Below, one piece after another: positions 14,707-24,053 of a DNA stretch of 24,808 nt; position 1 is the stretch's first letter; each line of letters opens with the position of its first letter. A program made the position numbers and the translations under genes. Source of the stretch: Candidatus Pelagibacter sp. (GTDB taxonomy: Bacteria > Pseudomonadota > Alphaproteobacteria > Pelagibacterales > Pelagibacteraceae); the NCBI GenBank assembly GCA_028408795.1, contig JAOOLP010000012.1, positions 1 through 24,808 of the forward strand. Reading direction: 5' to 3'. Below the pieces are notes generated by a model. The model saw only the letters and a program-made list of their open reading frames with translations. It was not told the DNA's origin and searched no databases.

Positions 14707-15596
14707 ATAAAATTTGCACAACTTTTATGAAGTTTAGAATGTAGTTCTATTAGTTTATCAAAATTTCTATTATAGCCTCCACCTAAAACTCCACATAAAG
14801 GAATTTTTTTGATAAAATAATTCTCAATTACGAGCATGTCTCGTTTTTCAATTCCTTCGTCAGAAAGTTTTAATTTACCAAGTCTGTCATTATAGTGTAC
14901 ATCAACTCCAGCAATATAAAAAACAAAGTCAAAATTTAATTTATTTAATCTTTTTAAGTTGAAATTAAGAATATTTAAATACTCACTGTCCTCCATATAT
15001 TCTTTAAGTTCTATGTCCATATCACTTTTTGATTTTTTTGCAGGATAGTTCGAAGCACAGTGCATACTAAAAGTAAATACGTCTTTATCGTTTTTGAATA
15101 TTTCAGAATTCCCGTTTCCTTGATGAACATCTAAATCTAAAATGAGAATTTTTTTTGCGTATCCTTTATTTTTAAGATAATTTGCTGCTACCGCAACATC
15201 ATTAAATACACAATATCCTGCACCAAAACTAAAAGTAGCATGATGACTTCCACCAGCTGTATTACAAGCAAGTTTCGAGTCTATTGCAAGTTTACTTGCT
15301 AGAACTGTGCCACCAGTTGCAACGAATGATCTCCTCACGACACTATCGTTAATTGGAAATCCAATTCTTTTTTGTAATTTAATATCTAAAGTTTTATTTT
15401 TTATTTGATTTATATATTCAATAGAATGAGAAGTTTTCATTGTTTCAATTGAACATTCTTTGGGAATATGAAACTTTGTTATAATCTTAGTTTCTAGTAG
15501 ATACTTTGCTAAGGCTCCAAATTTTTTGATAGGAAATTTGTTATCGTCATTTATTTTTGCAACGTAATCTGGGTGATTAACGACAGGGAGCTGCAT
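14703..15596 (-). CDS. Histone deacetylase-family (acetylpolyamine amidohydrolase-like) zinc hydrolase
   Basis: 297 residues covering one arginase/deacetylase fold. Catalytic His pair H118-H119 in GGSHHATFSFGAGYCVFNDVAVAA, zinc ligands D156 and H158 in DLDVHQGNG and D237 in VHYNDRLG, and the oxyanion Tyr275 in GGGYNR are all present, so an active enzyme is expected. Bacterial members deacetylate small molecules such as acetylpolyamines, or in some cases acetyl-lysine; this one, without a signal peptide, acts in the cytosol on an unknown substrate. It starts 9 bases after the 44-residue membrane protein gene and is the last gene in the unit thiolase > small protein > deacetylase. All partners except the small one deal with acetyl groups. 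Confidence 0.9.
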   Translation of the reverse strand: MQLPVVNHPDYVAKINDDNKFPIKKFGALAKYLLETKIITKFHIPKECSIETMKTSHSIEYINQIKNKTLDIKLQKRIGFPINDSVVRRSFVATGGTVLASKLAIDSKLACNTAGGSHHATFSFGAGYCVFNDVAVAANYLKNKGYAKKILILDLDVHQGNGNSEIFKNDKDVFTFSMHCASNYPAKKSKSDMDIELKEYMEDSEYLNILNFNLKRLNKLNFDFVFYIAGVDVHYNDRLGKLKLSDEGIEKRDMLVIENYFIKKIPLCGVLGGGYNRNFDKLIELHSKLHKSCANFI

Positions 15597-15605
15597 TCTA
15601 CTTTT

Positions 15606-15740
15606 TTAATAGTAAGCTAAATAAATAGAAATAATTAATATCCAGAAGAAGACATAATAGAGAATATACCCTTTTACAGTGAAGGGCATTTTTTTTAATT
15701 TTCTTTTGCCTTTTCCTTTATAAGGTTTTGATATTTCCAT
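15606..15740 (-). CDS. 44-residue single-pass membrane protein, unknown
   Basis: The frame reads [18 protein letters not shown], then PFTVKG, then a hydrophobic helix rich in Tyr, Phe, Ile and Leu, ending LAYY. The start codon shares its A with the thiolase stop (TAATG), the classic arrangement for translational reinitiation, and the deacetylase gene starts 9 bases after its stop, so the small gene exactly fills the space between two real genes. The basic N-terminus followed by a helix of about 18-20 residues predicts an inner-membrane protein with its N-terminus in the cytoplasm. I recognise no family and assign no function. Confidence 0.7.
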   Translation of the reverse strand: MEISKPYKGKGKRKLKKMPFTVKGYILYYVFFWILIISIYLAYY

Positions 15741-16915
15741 TATCTTTCAACACACATTGCAATACCCATGCCTCCGCCAATACAAAGAGATGCAAGTCCC
15801 TTTTTTACATCTCGTTTTATCATTTCATGGATCAATGTAACTAGTATTCTTGTCCCAGATGCACCAATCGGGTGACCCAATGCTATTGCTCCTCCATTAA
15901 CGTTTACTTTTTCTTCAGGAACAGACAGCGTTCGAACAACTGCAATACTTTGAGCAGCGAATGCTTCATTAAATTCAAATAAATCGACATCTTTAATAGA
16001 CCATCCAGCTAAGTCTAATGCTTTTTTTGATGCTGGTATCGGACCAGTTCCCATTAAGGCAGGATCTACACCGCAACTTGCCCAAGATTTAATAGAAACA
16101 AGTTTTTGCAAATTTCTTTTTTTTGCCTCCTCATTTGACATCAAAGTAACGGCAGCAGCTCCATCATTTATACCAGAAGCATTTCCAGCTGTAACAGTAC
16201 CATCTTTCTTAAAAACTGGTTTTAACCTTGAGAGAGCCTCAAGATTAACTCCTTCTCTTGGATGTTCATCTTTAATAAAATTAACTTCGTTTTTTTTAGA
16301 CTTTATCTTCAAATTAATTATTTCATTATCAAATTTATTTTCTTTTTGAGCTTTTAAAGCTTTTTCTTGGGACTTAAGAGCAAAATTATCTTGATCTTCT
16401 CTTGTTACCTGAAATTTTGTTGCAACATTTTCTGCAGTTACGCCCATGTGGTAGCCATGAAAAGCATCCCACAGACCATCTTTAATTAAAGTGTCCGTCA
16501 TTTCTGTATCACCTAATTTTTTCCCATCCCTTAGGTGGATAGTATGTGGAGCTAAAGACATATTTTCTTGTCCACCTGCAATTATAATCTTTGAGTCACC
16601 AGATTTAATACTTTGGTAACCCGATGCTATCGATCTCAGACCAGAACCACACACTTGATTCACTAAATAAGCTGGTATTTCTTTTGGAATTCCAGATTTC
16701 ATAGCGGCTTGTCTTGCTGGATTTTGACCAGTTCCTCCAGTCAAAACTTGGCCCATAATTACTTCGTCAATTTCATCTTTTTTAAGTTTTGATTTTTCTA
16801 TAGAACTTGAAATTACTGATGATCCTAAGTCATTTGCTGGTAAATTCTTTAAAGATTTACCCAAAGATCCTACCGCTGTACGAACTGCTGATGTAATCAC
16901 AACTGAATTATCCAT
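15740..16915 (-). CDS. Acetyl-CoA C-acetyltransferase (thiolase, PhaA/AtoB type)
   Basis: 391 residues. Nucleophile Cys89 in [10 protein letters not shown], His348 in [14 protein letters not shown] and Cys378 in [10 protein letters not shown] fall at the same positions as in Zoogloea ramigera thiolase, and the length is that of biosynthetic acetoacetyl-CoA thiolases. It condenses two acetyl-CoA to acetoacetyl-CoA, or cleaves the latter, in the cytosol. No phaB, phaC or CoA-transferase gene is nearby, so the pathway (butanoate, short-chain fatty acid or ketone body use) is not shown by context. It is the first gene of a minus-strand unit with a small membrane protein and a deacetylase. The promoter, in the 60 bases shared with the divergent tRNA gene, is not clear. 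Confidence 0.95.
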   Translation of the reverse strand: MDNSVVITSAVRTAVGSLGKSLKNLPANDLGSSVISSSIEKSKLKKDEIDEVIMGQVLTGGTGQNPARQAAMKSGIPKEIPAYLVNQVCGSGLRSIASGYQSIKSGDSKIIIAGGQENMSLAPHTIHLRDGKKLGDTEMTDTLIKDGLWDAFHGYHMGVTAENVATKFQVTREDQDNFALKSQEKALKAQKENKFDNEIINLKIKSKKNEVNFIKDEHPREGVNLEALSRLKPVFKKDGTVTAGNASGINDGAAAVTLMSNEEAKKRNLQKLVSIKSWASCGVDPALMGTGPIPASKKALDLAGWSIKDVDLFEFNEAFAAQSIAVVRTLSVPEEKVNVNGGAIALGHPIGASGTRILVTLIHEMIKRDVKKGLASLCIGGGMGIAMCVER

Positions 16916-16975
16916 ACTAATAATATAGATTTAAATACTTTAAATACAATACTTTATTTGATATTTCATTATAAC

Positions 16976-17052
16976 GCGCCTGTAGCTCAACTGGATAGAG
17001 CGCTTGGCTACGGACCAGGAGGTTCTGGGTTCAAATCCTAGCAGGCGCACCA
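16976..17052 (+). tRNA. tRNA-Arg (anticodon ACG)
   Basis: A full cloverleaf is visible: acceptor stem GCGCCTG / CAGGCGC, D arm GCTC/GAGC, anticodon stem CTTGG/CCAGG with loop CTACGGA (anticodon ACG at positions 34-36), T arm CTGGG TTCAAAT CCTAG with one G-T pair, discriminator A and an encoded CCA end. With inosine at position 34 it would read CGU, CGC and CGA. A TACAAT hexamer at 16945-16950 is a possible -10. Confidence 0.97.
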
Positions 17053-17100
17053 AACCACTGTATATTGCAATTGTATTAATTTAGATATAATTAACTTTAT

Positions 17101-17196
17101 ATGAAATATTTCACAAATCTTTCACTTCAAAAAAGTGTTGTCCTATTCTTTATAGTAATATTTGTAATATTAATCATATTAACCTTTATATTATAA
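17101..17196 (+). CDS. Possible 31-residue hydrophobic small ORF
   Basis: A short frame reading MKYFTNLSLQKS followed by about 19 hydrophobic residues, so a single membrane helix if made. Its stop overlaps the stop of the convergent uppP gene by 6 bases. There is no Shine-Dalgarno, and T-rich DNA codes for hydrophobic stretches by chance, so this is tentative. The rest of the gap between the tRNA and here (17053-17100) shows nothing. Confidence 0.28.
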   Translation: MKYFTNLSLQKSVVLFFIVIFVILIILTFIL

Positions 17197-17949
17197 ATAA
17201 GCTATTATCAAAAGACATAAGCCTAAAATTATTCTATAAATTACAAAAATATTGAGACTAAAATTTTGAACAAATTTTAAAAAATATTTTATTGTTATTA
17301 ATGAAAATATAAATGAAAAAAAAATGGATGAAATAAGTAAAAATGAAAATTCAAAGCTTTGAGACTCTATTAAATTATTTAATCCATAAATTGAAACTGC
17401 AGCTAATGTCGGAATAGATAGTAAAAATGCTATTTTAGCAGAGTCATATCTATTAAATCTTAGAAATCTTGCGCCCGAAATACTTATGCCTGATCTACTC
17501 ACGCCAGGTATAAGAGATAAAATTTGAAGCAAGCCGATTATTATTGCAGATTTATATGTAAAATTGTTATTTAATTTATTGTTAATATTTGATTTGTCAC
17601 TTATATAAAGAACGACTCCAAATATTAATGTTGTCCAACCTATAACTTTCATGTTTCTAATTTGATCAATTAAGTTTAACTTTACTAAAAAGTAACCAAC
17701 AGTCATTACGGGTAGAGAACTGATAAAAATTTTCAAAAATAAATCTTTATTTTTTAAAAAGTTATAAATATCGTTTCTAAAAAAAACTATAACCGCGAAA
17801 AAGGAACCGATATGTAGACTAACATCTATTTCTAATTCACGATTTTCAAAATTTAAAAATTCAGAAACAATTACCAGATGAGATGAGGAGCTCACTGGTA
17901 AAAACTCAGTGACTCCTTGTATTAAAGATAAAGCAATAATTTCAAACAT
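17191..17949 (-). CDS. uppP: Undecaprenyl-diphosphatase UppP (BacA family)
   Basis: 252 residues, multi-pass membrane protein. The N-terminal signature SLIQGVTEFLPVSSSSHL and the second motif PGVSRSGISISGARFLRF are the two conserved active-site regions of BacA/UppP. It dephosphorylates undecaprenyl diphosphate to recycle the lipid carrier for peptidoglycan and other envelope polymers, at the periplasmic side of the inner membrane. The length is slightly under the 265-275 usual for the family; no key motif is missing. It stands alone on the minus strand, divergent from gltD across a 167-base gap that contains the TGCA dyads. Confidence 0.95.
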   Translation of the reverse strand: MFEIIALSLIQGVTEFLPVSSSSHLVIVSEFLNFENRELEIDVSLHIGSFFAVIVFFRNDIYNFLKNKDLFLKIFISSLPVMTVGYFLVKLNLIDQIRNMKVIGWTTLIFGVVLYISDKSNINNKLNNNFTYKSAIIIGLLQILSLIPGVSRSGISISGARFLRFNRYDSAKIAFLLSIPTLAAVSIYGLNNLIESQSFEFSFLLISSIFFSFIFSLITIKYFLKFVQNFSLNIFVIYRIILGLCLLIIAYL

Positions 17950-17972
17950 TTTTTGAATTTTATTAAGATTAA

Positions 17973-18015
17973 TGCATGTTTATTTAATGACATGCAAATG
18001 CATAGCAGGTATGCA
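17973..18015. promoter_or_regulatory. Two adjacent TGCA dyads, one with NtrC-like spacing, between uppP and gltD
   Basis: Dyad 1: TGCATGT (17973-17979) and ACATGCA (17990-17996), 10 bases apart. Dyad 2: TGCATA (17999-18004), GCAGG, TATGCA (18010-18015), a perfect 6-bp inverted repeat with a 5-base centre. Dyad 2 has the TGCA-N9-TGCA layout of the enterobacterial NtrC operator (TGCACC-N5-GGTGCA). A direct repeat ATGCAAAT occurs at 17992 and 18011. The block starts 24 bases upstream of uppP and ends about 100 bases before gltD. Function is inferred, not shown. The rest of the gap has weak promoter-like hexamers only (TTGACC at 18065, TATATT at 18091). Confidence 0.5.
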
Positions 18016-18116
18016 AATTTAAATCCCAATTTATAGGGCTTTTTGATCTAAAATGTCAGTTATATTGACCTAAATAAACTGTAAAATTCGTATATTTTCC
18101 ATTATTTAAGGAGCGT

Positions 18117-19556
18117 ATGAGCAAAGAAATGTTAAAATTTGTTAATCTTCAAAAAGAGACACCTCCTAAGAGAGATACTTCGGAGAGGCGTCAAGATTTT
18201 CAAGAAATATATGATGAATTTATAAACGAGAAGGCTAAAGAGCAGTCTAGTCGATGTTCGCAATGCGGTGTTCCTTTTTGTCAAATTCACTGTCCGTTAA
18301 GCAACAATATTCCTGATTGGCTTAAGTTGACGGCAGAGGGTAGAATGCAAGAGGCATATGAACTTTCTCAAAGCACAAATAATATGCCAGAAGTTTGTGG
18401 GAGGATTTGTCCTCAAGATAGGTTATGTGAAGGCAATTGTGTAATTGAACAATCAGGTCATGGCACAGTAACTATTGGATCAATAGAGAAATATATTACT
18501 GATACAGCATGGGAAAAAGGATGGGTTAAACCTACTAAAGTCAAAAAAGAGCTAAAACAATCAATAGGTATAATAGGTGCAGGTCCTGCTGGTATGGCTT
18601 GTGCAGAAGAAATGAGAAAGAAAGGGTATCAAGTAACTATTTATGATCGATATGATAGACCCGGAGGATTATTGATCTATGGTATCCCAAATTTTAAACT
18701 AGAAAAATTTGTCGTTGAGAGAAGAACAAAATTATTAAAAGATAGTGGAATTAATTTTGTACAGAATTTTGAAGTCGGAAAAGATAAAACTCTTGATCAA
18801 TTAAGAGAAAAACATGATGCAGTTCTAATCGCGACAGGAGTTTATAAAGCTAGGGAGATAGATATTCCTGGTCATAAGTTAGAAAATATTTTTCCAGCAA
18901 TGCAATTTCTTACTGCATCTAATAAAAAAGGCTTGGGAGACAAAGTCAAATTATTTGATGATGGAACATTAAATGCAGAAGGAAAAGATGTTGTTGTGAT
19001 TGGTGGAGGTGACACTGCAATGGATTGTGTTAGAACAGCAGTTAGACAAAAAGCAAAATCAGTCAAATGTTTATATAGGAGAGATAGATCAAATATGCCA
19101 GGATCTGCAAGGGAAGTAAAGAATGCAGAAGAAGAAGGTGTAGAATTTATTTGGTTAACCAGCCCCAAAAAATTCATCGGTAACGGCAAAATTGATAAAG
19201 TTGAAGTAAATAGAATGACTTTAGGTGAGCCCGACTTATCTGGTAGAAAAAAACCAGTCATTAAACCTGGATCAGAATTTACAATTTCAGCTGATCTAGT
19301 GATCAAATCTTTAGGTTTTGACCCTGAGGATATTCCTAAACTATTTGATGCAAAAGAATTAGCAATTTCAAAATGGGGGACAATAAAAATAAATTTAGAA
19401 TCAATGCAAACAAATCTAGATGGAGTATTTGCAGCAGGAGATATTGTAAGAGGTGCCTCTTTAGTAGTTTGGGCTATTAGAGATGGAAGAGACGCTGCGA
19501 TACAAATAGAAAAATATTTAAAAAACAAAGAAAAAGAAAATACTATAGCTGCATAA
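18117..19556 (+). CDS. gltD: Glutamate synthase (NADPH) small subunit
   Basis: 479 residues. The N-terminal domain has two Cys groups, C47/C50/C55/C59 (CSQCGVPFCQIHCP) and C94/C98/C104/C108 (CGRICPQDRLCEGNC), which ligate [4Fe-4S] clusters. The FAD-binding GAGPAG is at 154-159, the NADPH-binding VVVIGGGDTAMDC lies in the second half, and the closing GVFAAGDIVRGASLVVWAIRDGRDAA is the conserved FAD site. It passes electrons from NADPH to GltB for glutamate formation from glutamine and 2-oxoglutarate. A Shine-Dalgarno AAGGAG (18108-18113) is only 3 bases from the ATG. gltD comes before gltB here, the reverse of E. coli, and the two abut with no gap. Confidence 0.97.
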   Translation: MSKEMLKFVNLQKETPPKRDTSERRQDFQEIYDEFINEKAKEQSSRCSQCGVPFCQIHCPLSNNIPDWLKLTAEGRMQEAYELSQSTNNMPEVCGRICPQDRLCEGNCVIEQSGHGTVTIGSIEKYITDTAWEKGWVKPTKVKKELKQSIGIIGAGPAGMACAEEMRKKGYQVTIYDRYDRPGGLLIYGIPNFKLEKFVVERRTKLLKDSGINFVQNFEVGKDKTLDQLREKHDAVLIATGVYKAREIDIPGHKLENIFPAMQFLTASNKKGLGDKVKLFDDGTLNAEGKDVVVIGGGDTAMDCVRTAVRQKAKSVKCLYRRDRSNMPGSAREVKNAEEEGVEFIWLTSPKKFIGNGKIDKVEVNRMTLGEPDLSGRKKPVIKPGSEFTISADLVIKSLGFDPEDIPKLFDAKELAISKWGTIKINLESMQTNLDGVFAAGDIVRGASLVVWAIRDGRDAAIQIEKYLKNKEKENTIAA

Positions 19557-22500
19557 ATGACTTTATACGAAAAGAATAAAAAAATTCTAAGTAAAAATTA
19601 TTCATACAACGAGAACATGGAACACGACGCATGTGGTGTAGGAATGATTGCTACAACGAACGGTGAAAAGTCTAGAAAAATTGTTGACTACGGAATTGAA
19701 GCTTTAAAAGCGATATGGCACAGGGGAGCCGTTGACGCCGATGGAAAATCTGGGGATGGTGCTGGTATTCAGATTGAAATAGCGCCAGAATTTTTTAAAG
19801 ATAAAATAACTTCAACCGGTCAAACACTTGACGAAAAAAAAAGAATATGTGTTGGGATGGTATTTTTACCTAGAACAAATTACACAGACCAAGAGAAATG
19901 CAGAGAAATTATTGAGTCAGTTTTAATAGAAGAAAATTATCATATTTATGGTTGGCGGCAAGTTCCAGTAAATTCAAGTGTTCTGGGGTCCACTGCTGAG
20001 CGAAGTAGGCCTGAAATTGCTCAGGTAATGTTTAAAAAAAATGAAATTTTAGAAACGAATGATTTAGAAAGAGATTTATTTGAAACAAGAAAAAAAATTG
20101 AAAAACTTGCTAGAGAAAATCAATTAAAAAATTTTTATATTTGTTCATTTAGCTCACGATCAATAGTCTATAAAGGAATGTTTTTAGCTGAGATGTTGGC
20201 TGAGTTTTATCCAGATTTGTACGATAAAAAATTAACCTCAAGGTTTGCGATATTTCATCAAAGATACTCTACAAATACCTTTCCAAGTTGGGATCTAGCT
20301 CAACCTTTCAGAACTTTAGCTCATAATGGCGAAATAAATACTCTAAAAGGAAATATAAATTGGATGAGAATTCATGAACAAGACATGTCAAGTCCACTTT
20401 TCAAGGATGTAAAGAATTTACAACCAGTTATAAGAAGCACCTCTGACTCTGGTGCACTTGATAATGTATTTGAACTTCTAACTCATTCTGGAAAGTTAGC
20501 ACCATTGATAAAGCTTATGATGATACCAGATGCTTGGTCAAAAAGAAGCAAGACAGTTCCTAAAAATCATCAAGATTTATTTAATTTTTTAAATAGTACT
20601 ATCGAACCTTGGGATGGTCCCTCTGCAATTTGTGCTACAGACGCAAAGTGGGTCTTAGCTTCAACTGATAGAAATGGATTGAGACCATTAAGATATACTA
20701 TTACTTCAGACGATTTATTTTTTGCTGGCTCCGAGTCAGGAATGATCAACTTCTCAGAGGAAAATATAATTGAAAAAGGAAAACTTGGGCCTGGCCAAAT
20801 AATTGCGATCGATTTAAAAAAAGGAAAACTTTTTAAAGATAAAGAAATAAAAGATTTATTAGCGAAAGATTATAAAAGATATAATAAACAAATTATAGAT
20901 CTTGATAAAAAAATTTTCTCAGAAAATGAAAAAGCAAATTATTCTGGTGAGGAACTAAAAAAAAGACAATACTTATCTGGACTAAGTATAGAAGATTTAG
21001 AATTAATACTACACCCAATGGCCGAAGAGGGAAAAGAGGCATCCGGATCAATGGGAGACGATACTCCAGTTGCGGTTCTGTCAAGTCATTACAGACCTGT
21101 TTCACACTATTTCAGGCAGAATTTCAGTCAAGTTACTAATCCACCTATTGACTCATTAAGAGAAAATAAAGTTATGAGTCTTAAAACTAGATTTGGAAAT
21201 CTAGGAAATATACTTGATTTCGATAATCTGACCGAAGAAGATATTTTTGTACTAGACAGCCCTGTTCTCACAAATTCACAATTAAAAAAGTTTAAAAAAA
21301 TTTTTTCAAAAAAATTAAAAGATATAGACTGTACTTTTGAACTTGAGTCCTCACTAAAAGATAGAATTGAAGAAATAAGAGTTGAGTGTGAGACAGCAGT
21401 TAGAGAGGGTAGCACAACTTTAATATTATCTGATAAGAATATATCTAATTCAAGAGCAAGTATACCTAGCATCCTTGTGGTAGGCGCGGTTCACTCTCAT
21501 TTAATTAAAAATGGACTTAGAGGATATTGTTCATTAAATGTTGAGTGTTCTGATGTATTAGATACACACTCTTTTGCAGTATTAATTGGAGTCGGCGCTA
21601 CTACAATAAATCCTTATTTAGCCATTGATAGTATTTATCAAAGATTTGAAAAAAAATTATTTGGAAAGTCAGATTTTAATAGTTGTATTAAAAAATTTAA
21701 AAAATCTATTGATGCCGGATTATTGAAAATCATGTCAAAAATGGGGATTTCAGTAATCAGTTCATATAGAGGTGGCTGTAATTTTGAGGCTGTAGGATTA
21801 AGCAGAGGAATTGTATCGGACTATTTCCCTGGCATGTCTTCAAGAATATCAGGAATTGGAATTATTGGAATTGAAAAAAAGATTAAAGAGCTACACATTA
21901 AGTCATCTAAACAAAATGTTTTTACATTGCCAATAGGGGGTTTGTACAGATATAGAAAAAGTGGAGAACAACATCAACACCAAGGAAATTTAATACATTT
22001 ACTTCAAAGCGCAGTTGGAAAAGGTTCTTATGAACTTTACCAAAAGTATTCCTCTGGAATTCATGATTTACCGCCAATCAATTTAAGAGACTTGTTGAAA
22101 TTTAAAAGCAAAAGAAAATCTATTAATATTGAGGAAGTCGAACCGATTGAGGAAATATTAAAGCGATTTGGAAGTGGCAGCATGTCACACGGAGCTTTAT
22201 CTGCTGAAGCCCACGAAGTGTTAGCGATGGGCATGAATAGAATTAAAGGTGCATCTTGTAGTGGAGAAGGTGGAGAAGATCCAAAAAGATTTAAAAAACT
22301 CTCTAATGGGGACTCCGCTAACTCAAGAGTTAAACAAATTGCCTCTGCTAGGTTCGGAGTTACAATAAATTATTTGAACAATGCAAATGAAATTGAAATT
22401 AAAATGGCACAAGGAGCCAAACCTGGTGAAGGCGGACAGTTGCCTGGTTTTAAAGTAACAAATGAAATCGCAAGGCTGAGATATTCTACTCCTGGTGTAA

Positions 22501-24053
22501 CTTTAATATCTCCTCCTCCTCACCATGATATTTACTCAATAGAGGATTTAGCACAATTGATTTATGATTTAAAACAAGTAAATCCGAAAGCAAGAGTTAG
22601 CGTAAAACTTGTGGCCTCTACAGGAATAGGGACAATTGCTGCAGGGGTAGCTAAAGCTAAAGCTGATATAATTTTAATTTCAGGACACTCTGGAGGCACA
22701 GGAGCTAGTCCTCAAACAAGTATTAAATATGCCGGAATTCCATGGGAAATGGGATTAACAGAAGCTAATCAAATATTAACTTTAAATAATTTAAGACATA
22801 AAGTTACTTTAAAAACTGACGGTGGATTGAAAACAGGAAGAGACGTTGTAATCGCAGCAATGATGGGTGCAGAAGAATATGGAATGGGCACATCTTCCTT
22901 AGTTGCAATGGGATGTATAATGGTTCGTCAATGTCACTCGAATACCTGTCCAGTTGGAGTTTGTAGCCAAGACAAACATCTGAGAGACAAGTTTACGGGC
23001 ACACCTGAGAAAGTAGTTAATTTATTTACATTTGTTGCTAGAGAGGTAAGAGAAATTTTGGCCTCACTTGGATATAAATCAATTAATGAAATTATTGGTA
23101 GAACAGACTTACTATCACAAATTAATAAAGGGGCATCGAATTTAGACGATCTAGATTTAAATCCTCTTTTAGTTCAAGCTGATCCAGGTGAAAATCTGAG
23201 GTATTGCAAAAATAAAATTATAAACGAAGTTCCAGATACATTAGATGAAAAAATTTGGTCTGAAATAAAAGATATAATTGATATAAACAAAAAAAGTGAA
23301 TTTAGTTATAATATTAAAAATACTTTCAGATCGGTGGGAACTAGACTATCTCATCATATTTACAAAAAGTTTTTAAATCAAAAATTAAAACCAGATACAA
23401 TTAGTATAAAACTTAGTGGATCTGCAGGGCAATCTCTTGGAGCTTTTTTAACAACTGGGGTTAAACTTTTAGTCGAGGGAGATGCCAATGATTATGTTGC
23501 TAAAGGATTATCTGGAGGTTCTATTATTGTACGCCAAGCTACTAACAGTAAATTGATTACAAATGAAAATACCATCATTGGTAACACAGTTCTTTATGGG
23601 GCTACATCAGGAAGATTATTTGCATCTGGTCAGGCTGGAGAAAGATTTGCCGTAAGAAATTCTGGAGGCTTAGCAATAGTTGAGGGATGCGGAGCACATG
23701 GATGCGAATACATGACAGGTGGAATGGCAATAATTTTAGGTAAAGTAGGAGATAATTTTGGCGCAGGTATGACAGGTGGAATGGCTTTTGTTTATGATGA
23801 AAAAAACAATTTTGCAAATTTTGCCAACCCAAGCTCAATTATATGGCAACCTATAGAAACGGATTATTGGAAAAAATATTTAAAAGACAAGATAGGGGAA
23901 TTTGTTACCGAAACAAATTCAAAAATTGCAAAAAAGATTTTGTCTAATTATGAAAAAGAGTTACAAAACTTTATTCAAATATGTCCAATAGAAATGTTAG
24001 ATAAATTAGAAAACCCTATTACCTTAAATGAGTCTAAATTTAAATCAGCTTAA
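19557..24053 (+). CDS. gltB: Glutamate synthase large subunit
   Basis: 1498 residues, full length for the family. A 25-residue propeptide precedes Cys26 (HDACGVGMIAT), the N-terminal nucleophile of the glutaminase domain, supported by FAIFHQRYSTNTFPSW and LAHNGEINTLKGN. A central domain follows (from about 470), then the FMN synthase barrel with GEGGEDPKRF, AQGAKPGEGGQLPG and ISGHSGGTGASPQTSIKYAG. The [3Fe-4S] cysteines lie around 1119-1135 (CIMVRQCHSNTCPVGVC) and the C-terminal part is the Gly-rich beta-helix (GLAIVEGCGAHGCEYMTGG). It converts glutamine plus 2-oxoglutarate to two glutamate with ammonia channelled between sites. It starts directly after the gltD stop without its own clear ribosome binding site, so it is probably translationally coupled. 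Confidence 0.97.
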   Translation: MTLYEKNKKILSKNYSYNENMEHDACGVGMIATTNGEKSRKIVDYGIEALKAIWHRGAVDADGKSGDGAGIQIEIAPEFFKDKITSTGQTLDEKKRICVGMVFLPRTNYTDQEKCREIIESVLIEENYHIYGWRQVPVNSSVLGSTAERSRPEIAQVMFKKNEILETNDLERDLFETRKKIEKLARENQLKNFYICSFSSRSIVYKGMFLAEMLAEFYPDLYDKKLTSRFAIFHQRYSTNTFPSWDLAQPFRTLAHNGEINTLKGNINWMRIHEQDMSSPLFKDVKNLQPVIRSTSDSGALDNVFELLTHSGKLAPLIKLMMIPDAWSKRSKTVPKNHQDLFNFLNSTIEPWDGPSAICATDAKWVLASTDRNGLRPLRYTITSDDLFFAGSESGMINFSEENIIEKGKLGPGQIIAIDLKKGKLFKDKEIKDLLAKDYKRYNKQIIDLDKKIFSENEKANYSGEELKKRQYLSGLSIEDLELILHPMAEEGKEASGSMGDDTPVAVLSSHYRPVSHYFRQNFSQVTNPPIDSLRENKVMSLKTRFGNLGNILDFDNLTEEDIFVLDSPVLTNSQLKKFKKIFSKKLKDIDCTFELESSLKDRIEEIRVECETAVREGSTTLILSDKNISNSRASIPSILVVGAVHSHLIKNGLRGYCSLNVECSDVLDTHSFAVLIGVGATTINPYLAIDSIYQRFEKKLFGKSDFNSCIKKFKKSIDAGLLKIMSKMGISVISSYRGGCNFEAVGLSRGIVSDYFPGMSSRISGIGIIGIEKKIKELHIKSSKQNVFTLPIGGLYRYRKSGEQHQHQGNLIHLLQSAVGKGSYELYQKYSSGIHDLPPINLRDLLKFKSKRKSINIEEVEPIEEILKRFGSGSMSHGALSAEAHEVLAMGMNRIKGASCSGEGGEDPKRFKKLSNGDSANSRVKQIASARFGVTINYLNNANEIEIKMAQGAKPGEGGQLPGFKVTNEIARLRYSTPGVTLISPPPHHDIYSIEDLAQLIYDLKQVNPKARVSVKLVASTGIGTIAAGVAKAKADIILISGHSGGTGASPQTSIKYAGIPWEMGLTEANQILTLNNLRHKVTLKTDGGLKTGRDVVIAAMMGAEEYGMGTSSLVAMGCIMVRQCHSNTCPVGVCSQDKHLRDKFTGTPEKVVNLFTFVAREVREILASLGYKSINEIIGRTDLLSQINKGASNLDDLDLNPLLVQADPGENLRYCKNKIINEVPDTLDEKIWSEIKDIIDINKKSEFSYNIKNTFRSVGTRLSHHIYKKFLNQKLKPDTISIKLSGSAGQSLGAFLTTGVKLLVEGDANDYVAKGLSGGSIIVRQATNSKLITNENTIIGNTVLYGATSGRLFASGQAGERFAVRNSGGLAIVEGCGAHGCEYMTGGMAIILGKVGDNFGAGMTGGMAFVYDEKNNFANFANPSSIIWQPIETDYWKKYLKDKIGEFVTETNSKIAKKILSNYEKELQNFIQICPIEMLDKLENPITLNESKFKSA

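Noticed and set aside
18022..18046. A CCC-AATTTATA-GGG hairpin followed by a short T run upstream of gltD
   Set aside because: The stem is only three sure pairs plus mismatched AT flanks and no gene precedes it on that strand, so it is too weak to call a terminator, attenuator or riboswitch.
18872..19528. A 218-codon open frame antisense to gltD
   Set aside because: It is a shadow of the strongly conserved gltD reading frame, has no recognisable domain and no ribosome binding site. The same holds for shorter antisense frames over gltB, the TRAP permease and aceE.
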